Positions 50,136 through 59,631 are shown, counted from the first letter of the stretch. The stretch: DNA of 64,000 nt from Sandaracinaceae bacterium (GCA_016706685.1 JADJJE010000012.1:186001-250000), one strand, 5' to 3'. Notes: generated from the sequence alone by a model not told the origin. Numbers and translations: made by a program.

Positions 50136-51002
50136 TTAGAGGTAGCGGCCCACCAAGGGCGCGAGCTTCTGGCGCGCAGCGGCGCTGATCGTGGTGCGAT
50201 CCGTGATGATGGCGGTGGCCATCGCCGAGGTCGCCGGACTGAGCCGTGGATCGGGCAGCTGGGTGGCCAGCTCGCGGATCACGCGCTTCGCGAGCGCCAC
50301 GTTCTGGTGCATGACGGCCAGCACGCCCTCGAGCGTCACGGCGTCGTGGCCCTGGTGCCAGCAGTCGTAGTCGGTGGCCAGCGCCAGCGTGGCGTAGGGC
50401 AGCTCGGCTTCTCGGGCCAGGCGGCACTCGGGCATGTTGGTCATCCCGATGACGTCCACGCCCCACGAGCGGTAGAGCAGGGACTCGGCCCGCGTGGAGA
50501 ACTGCGGCCCCTCCATGCACAGGTAGGTGCCACCCCGGTGGACGGTCGCGCCGCTGCGCTCGCAGGCCGCATGCACGGCGCCGGCCAGCGCGGCGTCGAT
50601 GGGCTCGGCGAAGCTGACGTGCGCCACCACGCCGTCGTCGTCGAAGAACGTGTCGGTGCGGTGCCGCGTGCGGTCGATGAAGTCGTCCACCACCACCAAG
50701 TGCCCCGGCTCGATGGCTTCCTTCATGGAGCCCACGGCGGACACGCTGAGCAGCTGCTCGGCGCCGGCCATCTTCAGCGCCAGGATGTTCGCCCTGTAGT
50801 TGATGCGGTGCGGCGGGATGCGGTGGCCCCGGCCGTGGCGCGGCAGGAAGATCAACCGCGTGCCACCCAGCATGCCCGACACCAGCACGTCGCTGGGTGA
50901 TCCGAAGGGCGTCTCCATGCGCAGCTCTTCGACCTTCTCGAGGCCTTCCAGCTCGTACAGCCCGCTGCCGCCGAGCACGCCGAGGGTTCGCATGGTGGAC
51001 AT
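50136..51002 (-). CDS. mtnP: S-methyl-5'-thioadenosine phosphorylase
   Basis: 288-aa trimeric PNP-type phosphorylase that splits methylthioadenosine into adenine and methylthioribose-1-phosphate. Phosphate site LGVLGGSGLYEL and LPRHGRGHRIPPHRINYRAN, VSAVGSMKEAIEPG, the Met/Glu site GGTYLCMEGPQFSTRAES, and VIGMTNMPECRLAREAELPY with LALATDYDCWH are all typical of MTAP rather than purine nucleoside phosphorylase. MSTMRTLG is called (TACAAC 6 nt upstream); MRTLGVL three codons in is possible. Confidence 0.93.
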   Translation of the reverse strand: MSTMRTLGVLGGSGLYELEGLEKVEELRMETPFGSPSDVLVSGMLGGTRLIFLPRHGRGHRIPPHRINYRANILALKMAGAEQLLSVSAVGSMKEAIEPGHLVVVDDFIDRTRHRTDTFFDDDGVVAHVSFAEPIDAALAGAVHAACERSGATVHRGGTYLCMEGPQFSTRAESLLYRSWGVDVIGMTNMPECRLAREAELPYATLALATDYDCWHQGHDAVTLEGVLAVMHQNVALAKRVIRELATQLPDPRLSPATSAMATAIITDRTTISAAARQKLAPLVGRYL

Positions 51003-51008
51003 CGCGCG

Positions 51009-51014
51009 GTTGTA
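51009..51014 (-). promoter_or_regulatory. -10-like hexamer for mtnP
   Basis: Minus strand TCTACAAC, 6 nt, ATG. Confidence 0.4.
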
Positions 51015-51050
51015 GAACCCACCTGCGCCCTGGGCAACCGCCCGCGCCCG

Positions 51051-51449
51051 TCAGTCCCGCTGATAGGCGGAGCGTTCCACCGTGAAGGTCTGGAACTCCC
51101 CGTCGCGGACGACCTCGATCTCGACCGTGCTGCCGATGGGGCCGCGCAGGCGCTCCACGATCTCGCGCATGGGCATGCGGGACACGTCGTCGCCGTCGAT
51201 GCGCGTGATGCGGTCGTCCTCGCGCAGCCCGGCGCGCATGGCCGGGCCCGCCGGCACCTCGGCCACGCGCAGCCCGCTGGTCTCCGAGTAGCCCAAGCGC
51301 ACCAGGATTCCGCCCACCTCGTCGCTGCCGCCGAACATGCTGCACCCGCCCACGGACAGGCTCAGCAGCAGCCCCATCCCCACGAGCCCCGTCACCAGAG
51401 CCAGAACGAGCACCCGCAGCGCGGCGAAGACGAACGGCCGGGTGGTCAC
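51051..51449 (-). CDS. PDZ-domain lipoprotein
   Basis: 132 aa. N-terminal membrane/signal segment (LRVLVLALVTGLVGMGLLLS) ending in a lipobox-like VGGC at about residue 36. A single PDZ domain follows (GLRVAEVPAGPAMRAGLRED, DRITRIDGDDVSRMPMREIV), with no protease domain. PDZ domains bind C-terminal peptides, so this may recruit an envelope protease or other protein. The GTG start overlaps the stop of the VWA lipoprotein gene (GTGA), so the two are co-translated. Confidence 0.82.
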   Translation of the reverse strand: MTTRPFVFAALRVLVLALVTGLVGMGLLLSLSVGGCSMFGGSDEVGGILVRLGYSETSGLRVAEVPAGPAMRAGLREDDRITRIDGDDVSRMPMREIVERLRGPIGSTVEIEVVRDGEFQTFTVERSAYQRD

Positions 51450-52849
51450 GGCCCAGCGTCTCCCGCCGGGATGGGCGTGGCAGCCGGCACGATCACCCGC
51501 AGCGTCTCCTCGATGAGGACCACGCCGTCTCCGACGACACGAATGGTGATGCGAAAGACCTGCTCGTAGTCCTGCTCGGTCAGCAGCACGTTGCGCAGCC
51601 CCAACGTGAACAACAGCTCGGTGCCGCCCCGGACATCCTCGAAGGTGTCGAACACGCCGTCCATGGGGGCGGTGTCCACCCGCGTGGGTTGGTCCACGCC
51701 GGGCAGGGTGGTGGCCGAGGTAGCCTCGAACGACTCGATGAACCCCAGGCGATCGGTGTCGAACTCGGCGCTCACCTCGCCATAGCTCAGCGTCTCCACC
51801 AAGTCCGTGATGGCGTCCACAATCACGTCCGAGAGGCCGGTGCCGTCGGTGGCGATGTCGAAGATGAGCGGGCACTGGCCGGCTTCGGGCGGACGCGTGG
51901 CGCCGTTCAGCCCCGTGCGGCAAGCCCCCCCCGTCGGCGGGACGACGGCACCGCTGCCCACCACCAGATCGCGGAGCGACTCGCGGGCGACCGACGAGCC
52001 GACGGCGGCCAGCAGGAACGCGGGCAGCTGGGCCAGCGCGGTTCCGACGTCTGCCTCGCCGTGGGTGCTCAGCCCGACTGCTGCGTAGTCTTCCGGCACG
52101 TGGGAGGGCGCGTCCGTGATGTGCACGATGGCGTGCAGGGCTCCTTCGCGAAAGCCCACGCCCCCGAGGCCGGTGCCCATATAAGGAGTGACCCACTCGA
52201 CCCCGTCGCTGGTGAGCCCGGCGCCCGTGGCGATCTGGAAGAGCGCCTCGTAGCCCGACTCGGCGATGTCGGCGCCCTGGCCGAGAGGCCGGTCTAGCGC
52301 GTTCACCCCCGCGCGGACGGTGGCCACATCCGTCGTGATGGGGCTCAGCAACTCGAAGGGGGTGTCGCCGGGGTCGCCGAACATCCCGACCGGGAAGTCT
52401 TCGAAGCGGGACACGCCGAAGGCCACATCGGCCACGCGCGCCCGGATCTCGGGGATGAGGCGCTCCTCGAGGTCCCGCTGCATGGCGTCGATCTCGGCGC
52501 CGAAGCTGCCGGTGGTGTCCACGGAGAAGTGCACGTCGAGGCGCGCAGGGGTGGCCACCAGCGAGAACGGCACCTGCAGCGTGGGCCCCATGAAGGGCAG
52601 CGTGAACTCGCGCTCGGCCGGTGGGAGCCGGGGGCCGCCGTCGGGGCGGGGGTTGGGGCTGGCCTGGTCTGCACCTGGGCCACCGTCCTGCGAGACCGAG
52701 CCATCCAGCGTCCCCGGGGCGGGCGGAGGACCGTTGCTGCAACCGCTCGGCAATCCGACCACCAGCCCGATGGCGAGCGCGGTGGGGCACGCCCACCAGC
52801 CGCTCGCGCGGGGTGTCGGTGCCTGGGAGGTCTGGGGCACGCAGCGCAT
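51446..52849 (-). CDS. VWA-like secreted lipoprotein
   Basis: 467 aa. The start MRCVPQTSQAPTPRA has GGAG 10 nt upstream and yields a signal peptide with lipobox LPSGC. A Pro/Gly/Asp linker is followed by a von Willebrand A-type domain: LDVHFSVDTTGSFGAEIDAM (MIDAS-like; DxTGS rather than the usual DxSxS), RVADVAFGVSRFEDFPVG, and LHAIVHITDAPSHVPEDY. Similar lipoproteins are common in Polyangia; the ligand is unknown. It is coupled to the PDZ gene downstream. Confidence 0.83.
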   Translation of the reverse strand: MRCVPQTSQAPTPRASGWWACPTALAIGLVVGLPSGCSNGPPPAPGTLDGSVSQDGGPGADQASPNPRPDGGPRLPPAEREFTLPFMGPTLQVPFSLVATPARLDVHFSVDTTGSFGAEIDAMQRDLEERLIPEIRARVADVAFGVSRFEDFPVGMFGDPGDTPFELLSPITTDVATVRAGVNALDRPLGQGADIAESGYEALFQIATGAGLTSDGVEWVTPYMGTGLGGVGFREGALHAIVHITDAPSHVPEDYAAVGLSTHGEADVGTALAQLPAFLLAAVGSSVARESLRDLVVGSGAVVPPTGGACRTGLNGATRPPEAGQCPLIFDIATDGTGLSDVIVDAITDLVETLSYGEVSAEFDTDRLGFIESFEATSATTLPGVDQPTRVDTAPMDGVFDTFEDVRGGTELLFTLGLRNVLLTEQDYEQVFRITIRVVGDGVVLIEETLRVIVPAATPIPAGDAGP

Positions 52850-52926
52850 GGACCGCTCCTTCGTGCCACGAAGCCGCCAGGATGACCATGTCCAGCGAGT
52901 TTCTGACCCCCACGACGACATCGGAA

Positions 52927-52954
52927 TTGACACCCCGCGCCCCGTCAGTACCAT
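52927..52954 (+). promoter_or_regulatory. Sigma-70-type promoter of the FHA gene
   Basis: Perfect TTGACA (52927-52932), 16 bp, TACCAT (52949-52954). It predicts a leader of about 65 nt, which contains the small palindrome GCCGG-ATATTTA-CCGGC (52964-52980). Confidence 0.55.
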
Positions 52955-53024
52955 CGCGAGATTGCCGGATATTTACCGGCTCAGGCCATTGGCCGCCAAC
53001 CGAGAGCAGCAGGACCCCTAGGGA

Positions 53025-54755
53025 ATGTACAAACTCGTCATCTCAGATGATGAGGGCCGAACGACCGTCGTTCCGCTCGTGCGCGACGAAATCACCATCG
53101 GCCGCGAAGAGGGGAACACGATCCGCCTGACCGAACGCAATGTCTCGCGCAAGCATGCCCGCTTGTCCCGCGTGGACGGGCGCTTCGTGCTCGAAGACAT
53201 CGGCTCGTACAACGGAATCAAGGTCAACGGCTCCCGGATGGGGACCGAAGTGGACCTCGGCGCGGGCGACCAGATCGTCATTGGTGACTACCGCATCGCG
53301 CTCGAATCCGAGCAAACCGACGTAGCCTCTGGCGAGCTGGACATCAACCTGTCCGGTGCCCACGACCTGGTTCCGCCCGCCCGGCTGGTGATGCTCAGTC
53401 AGCCGGCGCCTGGCGCGGAGTTCGCGCTCAGCAAGGACGAGATCTGCATCGGCCGCGAAGAGGTCATGGACGTGTGGGTCAACCACCGCTCCATCTCGCG
53501 CGAGCACGCCAAGATCACCCGCAAGATTCGCACGGAAGGGGACCGTGAGGTCGTCTCGTTCGACATCCACGACCTGGACAGCGCCAACGGTGTGCGGGTG
53601 AACGGGCAGGAGGTCTTCGAGGCCGCGCTCAAGCAGGGCGACATCGTGGAGCTGGGCCAGGTGCGCTTCCGCTACGTGGAGCTGGGCGAGGTGTTCTCCT
53701 TCGAGTCCGGCGAGAGCGCTGCGCTCACGGGCGCATCGGCGCCGGCGGAAGAAGAAGAGGAAGAGCGCGAGGGGCTGCCCATCATCGCCGCCGTGCTCAT
53801 CCTGGGTGCGGCCATCGGCCTCGCGGCAGCCATCGCCACGTCGGGCTCGAGCAGCAGCGGTCCAGGCTCCAACGCGCCTGCGGGCGATCCCAGCCCCACC
53901 GTGCAGACCACCCCTGACCGGCTGGACGAAGTCGACGCCGGGCCGCCGCCGCGGCGCGCCCCCACGGCGGCCGAGCTCCAGGAAGCACAAGCGGCCCTCG
54001 AGAGCTGCCATGACGGCCTCGACGCGGGCAACCTGGAGGCCGCGCTGGCCGGCGCCGAGCGCGCGCTCCAGCTGGCCCCGGGCATCGAAGGCGCCGAAGA
54101 GTGCAAGCTCTACGCAGCGCAGCTGCTGGCGGATCTCGAGGTGTTTGCTCGCGGCAAGGCGCAGCTCGAGGCCAACGAGATCGACTCCGCGTACTTCACC
54201 ATGGAGCAGCTCTCAGCGGAGAGTGACCTGCGCGCTGCCCCGGAGTTCGCCGCCGCCAAGCTCGCGTTTGCGCGGCAGCACGTCACCCTGGCGCGTGATG
54301 CCCTGGCCGACAACCCCGAAGAGGCGGCCAACCAGGCGCAGATGGTCATCCAGACGCCGGACGTGCCGCGCACCGTGCTGGCGGACGCCCAGCGCATCCT
54401 GACCGTGGCGCAGCGCCGCATGGCCGCTGGCTCCACCGAAGCCGCCACCCCGCCTGGCGGAGCCGTGGTGCGCCGGGACCCGGAGGAGGCCACCCCGCCC
54501 ACTCCAGACCCGGCGGCCGAAGAGCAGAACCCCATGGACACCGCGCGCGAGTGCATGCGCGCCGGGGACAACGCCTGCGTGGTGGCCGCGCTCGAGGGCG
54601 GCCGTGCCCGCAGCGCCGCCTCGCTGTCGCTGTTGATCGAGACGTATCGGCAGATGGGCAACCAAGAGGCCGCGCGGCGCCACATGCGGACCTTCGTCAG
54701 CCGTTACCCAGACGACCGTCGCACCTCCAATTACTCCGCCGCGCTCGGCAACTGA
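53025..54755 (+). CDS. Membrane protein with two FHA domains and TPR-like exported part
   Basis: 576 aa. FHA domain 1 at about 20-92 (ITIGREEGNTIRLTERNVSR then KHARL, SYNGIKVNG) and FHA domain 2 at about 138-220 (ICIGREEVMDVWVNHRSISR, REHAKITRK, SANGVRVNG): both have the phosphothreonine-binding Arg, Ser-Arg-x-His and Asn residues. An acidic stretch (EEEEEERE) precedes one membrane segment at about 246-270. The remaining 300 residues are helical/TPR-like with a Pro-rich part near 460-505. FHA domains read Ser/Thr-kinase output, so this protein probably links cytoplasmic phosphorylation to the envelope. No kinase is in the window. Confidence 0.88.
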   Translation: MYKLVISDDEGRTTVVPLVRDEITIGREEGNTIRLTERNVSRKHARLSRVDGRFVLEDIGSYNGIKVNGSRMGTEVDLGAGDQIVIGDYRIALESEQTDVASGELDINLSGAHDLVPPARLVMLSQPAPGAEFALSKDEICIGREEVMDVWVNHRSISREHAKITRKIRTEGDREVVSFDIHDLDSANGVRVNGQEVFEAALKQGDIVELGQVRFRYVELGEVFSFESGESAALTGASAPAEEEEEEREGLPIIAAVLILGAAIGLAAAIATSGSSSSGPGSNAPAGDPSPTVQTTPDRLDEVDAGPPPRRAPTAAELQEAQAALESCHDGLDAGNLEAALAGAERALQLAPGIEGAEECKLYAAQLLADLEVFARGKAQLEANEIDSAYFTMEQLSAESDLRAAPEFAAAKLAFARQHVTLARDALADNPEEAANQAQMVIQTPDVPRTVLADAQRILTVAQRRMAAGSTEAATPPGGAVVRRDPEEATPPTPDPAAEEQNPMDTARECMRAGDNACVVAALEGGRARSAASLSLLIETYRQMGNQEAARRHMRTFVSRYPDDRRTSNYSAALGN

Positions 54756-54841
54756 TCGTCGCGCCCGCCCGGTGACGGGTCGCGTCTTCGGCGCGTGGTG
54801 CTGTACGGTCAGGTAGGAAACATTGCCCCGGGGTGGTGTTG

Positions 54842-54850
54842 TGTGGATAA
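54842..54850 (-). promoter_or_regulatory. Consensus DnaA box in the ompA leader
   Basis: TTATCCACA on the minus strand, 41 bp upstream of the OmpA start codon. Third DnaA-box-like sequence in the window. Could be chance. Confidence 0.35.
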
Positions 54851-54891
54851 TCGCCCGAGGTCTCCCCTCGAGCCCCCCTAGGAGTCGCCTG

Positions 54892-56895
54892 ATGTTGCGC
54901 CAACTCGCACTCGTCGCCCTGTTTTCGCTGTCTCTTCTCCCCAGTCTCGCTTCGGCGCAGTCGAGCCGTCTCCGCACGGGCGGCATGAACCTCGAGATGT
55001 TCCGCCCCGCGATCGACTCGCGCGGCCACCTCACCATCAACGGCACCGACATCATGCCGGAGAACCGGCTGAGCTTCGGCTTGGTGCTGGACGCGGGCTT
55101 CAACGTCCTGCAGTTCGACGGCGGCGTTAACGACAACCTCGAGGAGGGGGGTCGCACCGACCACATCGTCGACCAGGCCATCACCGGGACCATCCTGGTC
55201 AACGTGGGCATCGCCAACTGGGCGGTGGTCGGCATCCAGGTGCCCATTCAGGTGATGAACGGCGAAGCCGTCTCCATCCCTGGCTCGTATGGCTGGGCCG
55301 ATCCGGCGAGCAACCCCATCCGAGGCCTCAGCTATCAGGGCCTGGGCGACATCTCGATCCACGGCAAGGTGCGCCTGCTGCGCGCCGAGCGCGACCCGGT
55401 CGGCTTGGCCGTGGTGGCGCGCATCGGCTTGCCCACGGGCAACGACAGCCGCTTCGCAGGCGACCCCAGCGTCAGCTTGTGGCCCTCGGTGGTCATGGAG
55501 GCGCGCACGAGCCCGGACCAGAGCTTCAACGGGCTGTCGCGCATCCGCTTCTCGCTCGAGTTCGGCTACCGCGCGGTGTTCGGTGACGGGGCCAGCTTCC
55601 CCATCTATGGAGAGACCAACGTCCGCGGCATGACGAACGGTCTCGTGTCCGACTACGTCCTCGATTCCGGAACGAACCTCCGCTACGACGACCTGATGAC
55701 CTTCGGCGCGGGCGCGAGCTTCCGTCTCGCCCGTACGCTCGACCTGGTCACCGAGGTCTACGGCACCCAGATCGCCAGCGAGATTGGCACGCGGGGCGCG
55801 CTGTCGCTCGAGGCGCTGGTGGGCTTCAAGCTGTTCGTGCAGTCCCACAGCTACCTGATGCTCGGCGGCGGCGCGGGCATCCCCACCAACCCGGACGGGC
55901 GTGGGTTCCAGTCGGCGCAGTGGCGCGCGATGCTGGCCTTCATCTACGAGCCGCCCATTGGTGACCGCGACGGCGACGGCATCATGGACGACATCGACGA
56001 CTGCCCGAACGACCCGGAGGACTTCGACGAGTTCCTGGACGAAGACGGCTGTCCCGAGCTGGACAACGACAACGACGGCATCCTGGACGACGTTGACGAC
56101 TGCCCGATGATCCCCGAGGACCAGGACGGCGACAACGACGACGACGGCTGCCCCGAGGGCAACGACAGCGACCGCGACGGCGACGGCATCACCGACGACG
56201 TGGACCAGTGCCCGGACCAAGCCGAGGACCGCGACCAGTTCCAGGACGACGACGGCTGTCCGGACCTCGACAACGATGAAGACGGCATCCTCGACACCGA
56301 GGACCTGTGCCCGAACGACCCCGAGGACATCGACGCGTTCGATGACGCGGACGGCTGCCCGGATCTCGACAACGACCACGACCGCATCCTGGACAACGAC
56401 GACCAGTGTCCGGACGAGCCCGAGGTCTACAACGGCACCGAGGACCAGGACGGCTGCCCGGACGAGGGGTCGGTCATCTTCGACGACAACTCGCTCATCA
56501 TCCTCGACAAGATCTACTTCGAGACGAACAGCGCCCAGATCCTGAGCCGCTCGTTCGCCATCCTGGACGCCGTGGCGGCCACGCTCATCGGCAACCCGCA
56601 GATCCGGCTCATCGAGGTGCAGGGTCACGCCGACGAGCGCGGCAACGACGCCCACAACCTGCAGCTGACGCAGGACCGTGCGGCCTCCGTGGTGGAGGCG
56701 CTGGTGCAGCGCAACGTGCCGCGCGACCGCCTGCGCAGCGCGGGTTACGGCGAGCTGTGCCCGGTGAACCCGGCCAGCAACCGGGCCGCCTATGAAGAGA
56801 ACCGTCGCGTGGAGTTCAAGGTCATCGAGACGGATGAGGGCCCGACCGGGGTCCAGGTGGCCTGCGACGCGGCCGCCAACCTCCACCAGCGCTGA
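54892..56895 (+). CDS. OmpA-family protein with thrombospondin type-3 repeats
   Basis: 667 aa. Signal peptide (LRQLALVALFSLSLLPSLAS, cleaved at ASAQ). Residues about 30-350 are a predicted outer-membrane beta-barrel. Residues about 357-525 are six to seven Asp-rich calcium-binding TSP3-like repeats (DRDGDGIMDDIDDCPNDPED type). The C-terminal OmpA domain (about 545-645) has IYFETNSAQIL and VQGHADERGNDAHNLQLTQD, RAASVVEAL, residues that bind peptidoglycan, followed by GYGELCPV and NRRVEFKV. It anchors the outer membrane to the wall. AGGAG lies at 54880-54884. This architecture is typical of myxobacterial OmpA proteins. Confidence 0.94.
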   Translation: MLRQLALVALFSLSLLPSLASAQSSRLRTGGMNLEMFRPAIDSRGHLTINGTDIMPENRLSFGLVLDAGFNVLQFDGGVNDNLEEGGRTDHIVDQAITGTILVNVGIANWAVVGIQVPIQVMNGEAVSIPGSYGWADPASNPIRGLSYQGLGDISIHGKVRLLRAERDPVGLAVVARIGLPTGNDSRFAGDPSVSLWPSVVMEARTSPDQSFNGLSRIRFSLEFGYRAVFGDGASFPIYGETNVRGMTNGLVSDYVLDSGTNLRYDDLMTFGAGASFRLARTLDLVTEVYGTQIASEIGTRGALSLEALVGFKLFVQSHSYLMLGGGAGIPTNPDGRGFQSAQWRAMLAFIYEPPIGDRDGDGIMDDIDDCPNDPEDFDEFLDEDGCPELDNDNDGILDDVDDCPMIPEDQDGDNDDDGCPEGNDSDRDGDGITDDVDQCPDQAEDRDQFQDDDGCPDLDNDEDGILDTEDLCPNDPEDIDAFDDADGCPDLDNDHDRILDNDDQCPDEPEVYNGTEDQDGCPDEGSVIFDDNSLIILDKIYFETNSAQILSRSFAILDAVAATLIGNPQIRLIEVQGHADERGNDAHNLQLTQDRAASVVEALVQRNVPRDRLRSAGYGELCPVNPASNRAAYEENRRVEFKVIETDEGPTGVQVACDAAANLHQR

Positions 56896-56948
56896 GCGGC
56901 GTCTGGGGCGCACCTTGTAGGAAATTCGGCGTCCCACGCGGCGCCGGA

Positions 56949-56954
56949 TAGCTT
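56949..56954 (+). promoter_or_regulatory. -10-like hexamer for the gene at 56961
   Basis: GATAGCTT (TAGCTT), 6 nt, GTG start. Confidence 0.35.
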
Positions 56955-56960
56955 CGCAGG

Positions 56961-58706
56961 GTGCTGCCCCGTTCCGTGCTCGCGACCCCCGCGATGGTGT
57001 GCCTCGTGGTCCTCTCGGACCTCTGGGCGCCGGCGCGCGTCCTGGCGTGGACCGAGGCGCAGGTGCAGTCCGCCCACGCGCGCGTGGAGGTGCAGGCCAG
57101 CGGCGAGGTGAAGGTGCACATGCGGCTCGCGGTGCACGTGCAGGGTGGGTGGCTCGAGGGGCTCGACATCGCGGGGCTCGACCCGGAGCTGACGCTCGAC
57201 CCGGCGCAGCAAATCGTGTTGGTGTCCGCCGACGGACAGCAGTTCTTTCCGGCTGTCGACGCGAGCCAGCCCGGTACCATCGGGCTCGCGTTTCGTCGCC
57301 GCGACGCACCGCGCCGAGGGGAGTATGCGCTCGAGCTGGCTTACCGCGCGGTGCTCGCGCCAGGCGCCGTGCAGCCGCTCGAGGGAGAGCGCTCGCGCTA
57401 TGAGTGGATCCTGCCGGGCTGGCGCTCGGGGCTCGACGACGTGCGCGTCGAGGTGATTGCGCCCGCCAGCGCGGAGCTGGATGACGAGCTGCGCGTGGGC
57501 GAGACCATGATCACGCGCGAGCGCGAGGTGCTCCCGGATGGCCGCGTGCTCTTCCGCTTCGTGCGCGCGCACCTGCCGCGGACGGTACCGTTCCAGGTGG
57601 CGTTCACGCTGCCCAACACGCTGGTTCCCGCCGAGCTCCGCGCGGCCAGCGTGAGCACGCCGCTCTCGCCCATGTCGTGGACGGCCACGCCCAGCCGCCG
57701 CATGGACCCCGTGTTTCCGGTGCTGTGCTTTTTCATGGCGCTCTTCGGCGCGGCCAAGCTCGCCCTGCACCGCCGCACAGCGCTCTCCCTGGGTGTGACG
57801 CCGCGCGGGCTCTTGCCGCTGCCGCCGCTGGTTCGCGCCGGCGCCGTGGTGGCGCTCTCCGCAGCCAGCGCCTGGCTCTACCACCTGCGCACCGACGCGG
57901 GCCTGGCGGCGTTGGGCGTGGTGGTGCTGTTCGTGCTCGAGCGTGCGCCGCAGGTGGAGCGGCCGCCGCGTCTCGGTGCGTATGCCCCGGCTGGCCCGCG
58001 CGAGCGGCTGTGGGCAGGCGCGCGCGCCAAGCTGGGCCGCTACGGCGCGGAGCGCTGGCTGGATGCGTCCTCCGTGCCCGGGCTGCTCACGCTGCTGGGC
58101 GTGGTGCTGGCGCTGGTGGCGGTGGATCGCGTGGCCAATGCGTCGCTGCCGCGTCAGACGCCCCCCGGCTACGCCACCATCCTGCACGCGCTGGTGCCCT
58201 TCGTGTGCCTGATGCTGAGCACCACGCGCGCGCAGCTGCCAGCCACCGTGGCCGAGCGCCTGTGTGACCTGGTGGCGCTCGCGCGCACGTTCCCAGTGAG
58301 CGTGGCGTCGGTGCCCACCGCCCTCCAGCTCGTGTTGCACCGCGACGCGCAGGGGCGCGGCCAGGACGCGCGGCTGCGCATCGTCACGGCGCATCGCGTG
58401 ACCGGGCTGGTGCGCCTGGACGTGGCCATCGCCGACTACCTGAGGCTGGGCCGTTACGTGCGCGAGCCGGTGGTGCTGGTGGTGACGCGCGAGGAGAGCG
58501 AGGCCGAGGCGCGCGTGGCGCTGGCGCTCGGTGACCTGCCGTTCCGCAGCGCGCCCGGGGGCCGGCGTGCCCGCACCCTGCCGCTGCACCGCTTGGGCGT
58601 GGTGGTGGACGCCGTGGCCACCGAGCGCGCCACGCAGGTGCTGCGCGCCGACGGAGTGCGCCCGCCGCGACGCAGCGTCACTGAGCGCGCAGCCACGCGG
58701 GCATGA
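56961..58706 (+). CDS. Membrane protein with exported N-terminal domain
   Basis: 581 aa. A signal-like segment at residues 5-28 is followed by an exported beta-rich domain (about 30-235: VQASGEVKVHMRLAVHVQGG, LDPELTLDPAQQIVLVSADG). Membrane segments lie at about 252-268, 283-300, 308-322, 375-392 and 408-420. A cytoplasmic tail of some 150 residues ends RSVTERAATRA. The layout recalls DUF2207-type proteins, but I am not sure of the family. The GTG start has TAGCTT 6 nt upstream. The 3' end overlaps the M50 protease gene by 29 bp. Confidence 0.75.
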   Translation: MLPRSVLATPAMVCLVVLSDLWAPARVLAWTEAQVQSAHARVEVQASGEVKVHMRLAVHVQGGWLEGLDIAGLDPELTLDPAQQIVLVSADGQQFFPAVDASQPGTIGLAFRRRDAPRRGEYALELAYRAVLAPGAVQPLEGERSRYEWILPGWRSGLDDVRVEVIAPASAELDDELRVGETMITREREVLPDGRVLFRFVRAHLPRTVPFQVAFTLPNTLVPAELRAASVSTPLSPMSWTATPSRRMDPVFPVLCFFMALFGAAKLALHRRTALSLGVTPRGLLPLPPLVRAGAVVALSAASAWLYHLRTDAGLAALGVVVLFVLERAPQVERPPRLGAYAPAGPRERLWAGARAKLGRYGAERWLDASSVPGLLTLLGVVLALVAVDRVANASLPRQTPPGYATILHALVPFVCLMLSTTRAQLPATVAERLCDLVALARTFPVSVASVPTALQLVLHRDAQGRGQDARLRIVTAHRVTGLVRLDVAIADYLRLGRYVREPVVLVVTREESEAEARVALALGDLPFRSAPGGRRARTLPLHRLGVVVDAVATERATQVLRADGVRPPRRSVTERAATRA

Positions 58707-59631
58707 ACAGCAGCGGGAAGAGCGCGAGCGTGAGCCATGCCACCTTGCGCCGCCCGGGCGAGAGCGTGTCGTCGTCCGTGGGCGGGTGATTGGCGTTGTC
58801 GCCGCGCAGCATGAGCTTCAGGACCACCCACCAGACCAGCCACGGGAAGCCCGCCATCACGTTCCCCACGAGCGACCCAGGCCCATGGTTCAGCAGCCAG
58901 CCACGCAGCACCAGCAGAGCGCTCGAGAGCACCGCCAGCACGGGGAGCGCGCGCAGCACCAAGCGGCTGTAGCGATCCTGTGCGGGCCCGAGGAGCGCGT
59001 AGGCCACGTGCCCGCCGTCTAGTTGTCCCACCGGGAGGAGGTTGATCATGGTGACGAGCAGACCCGCCCAGCCGGCCAGCGCCGTGGGCGTGAGGTGGAT
59101 GTCGTGCCCCTCCGGGATGCCACCGCGCACCAGCAGCAGCATGAGGTCGTAGAACAGGCTGTGCCCCTCCTGTAGATAGCCGCCCACCACCTCGGGGATG
59201 CCGAGTGCGCCCGCCGGGCCGAGCGTGCCTCGCGGCGGTGACGGCGCGATGGGGCTCTCCAGCATGCCGACGACCAGCACCGGGATGGCCACCGCCATGC
59301 CCGCCAGCGGGCCCGCAGCGCCGATGTCGAGCAGCGCGTTCCGAGAGGGGATGCGGGCGCGCATGGCGATGACGGCCCCCATGGTCCCGAAGAAGTTGGG
59401 GAAGGGGATGAAGTACGGCGGCGAGATGTCCACACCGTGGAGACGCGCAGCGATGTAGTGCCCGAACTCGTGCGCGGTGAGGATGGCCATGAGCGGAACC
59501 GCGAACGTCCAGCCCGCGGCGAGCGTGTCGGCGCCCTCGTGCCCCTGCCCCGCCGAGAAGACGCTGTACCAGGTGACGCCCATCAGAACGAGCGCCAAGG
59601 GCCAGCCGTCCAGCAGAGGGCGGCGACTCAC
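58678..59631 (-). CDS. M50 (site-2-type) membrane metalloprotease
   Basis: 317 aa, multi-pass. The zinc site HEFGH is at residues 54-58 (LTAHEFGHYIAARLHG), and the third ligand motif NLLPVGQLDGGH lies near 205-216; GAAGPLAGMAVAIPV is the conserved Gly-rich segment. About six membrane segments surround them. S2P proteases cut within membrane helices to release regulators; no anti-sigma factor is adjacent. The GTG start overlaps the stop of the upstream SctL/FliH-like gene (GTGA). The 3' end overlaps the convergent gene by 29 bp. Confidence 0.9.
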   Translation of the reverse strand: MSRRPLLDGWPLALVLMGVTWYSVFSAGQGHEGADTLAAGWTFAVPLMAILTAHEFGHYIAARLHGVDISPPYFIPFPNFFGTMGAVIAMRARIPSRNALLDIGAAGPLAGMAVAIPVLVVGMLESPIAPSPPRGTLGPAGALGIPEVVGGYLQEGHSLFYDLMLLLVRGGIPEGHDIHLTPTALAGWAGLLVTMINLLPVGQLDGGHVAYALLGPAQDRYSRLVLRALPVLAVLSSALLVLRGWLLNHGPGSLVGNVMAGFPWLVWWVVLKLMLRGDNANHPPTDDDTLSPGRRKVAWLTLALFPLLFMPAWLRAQ

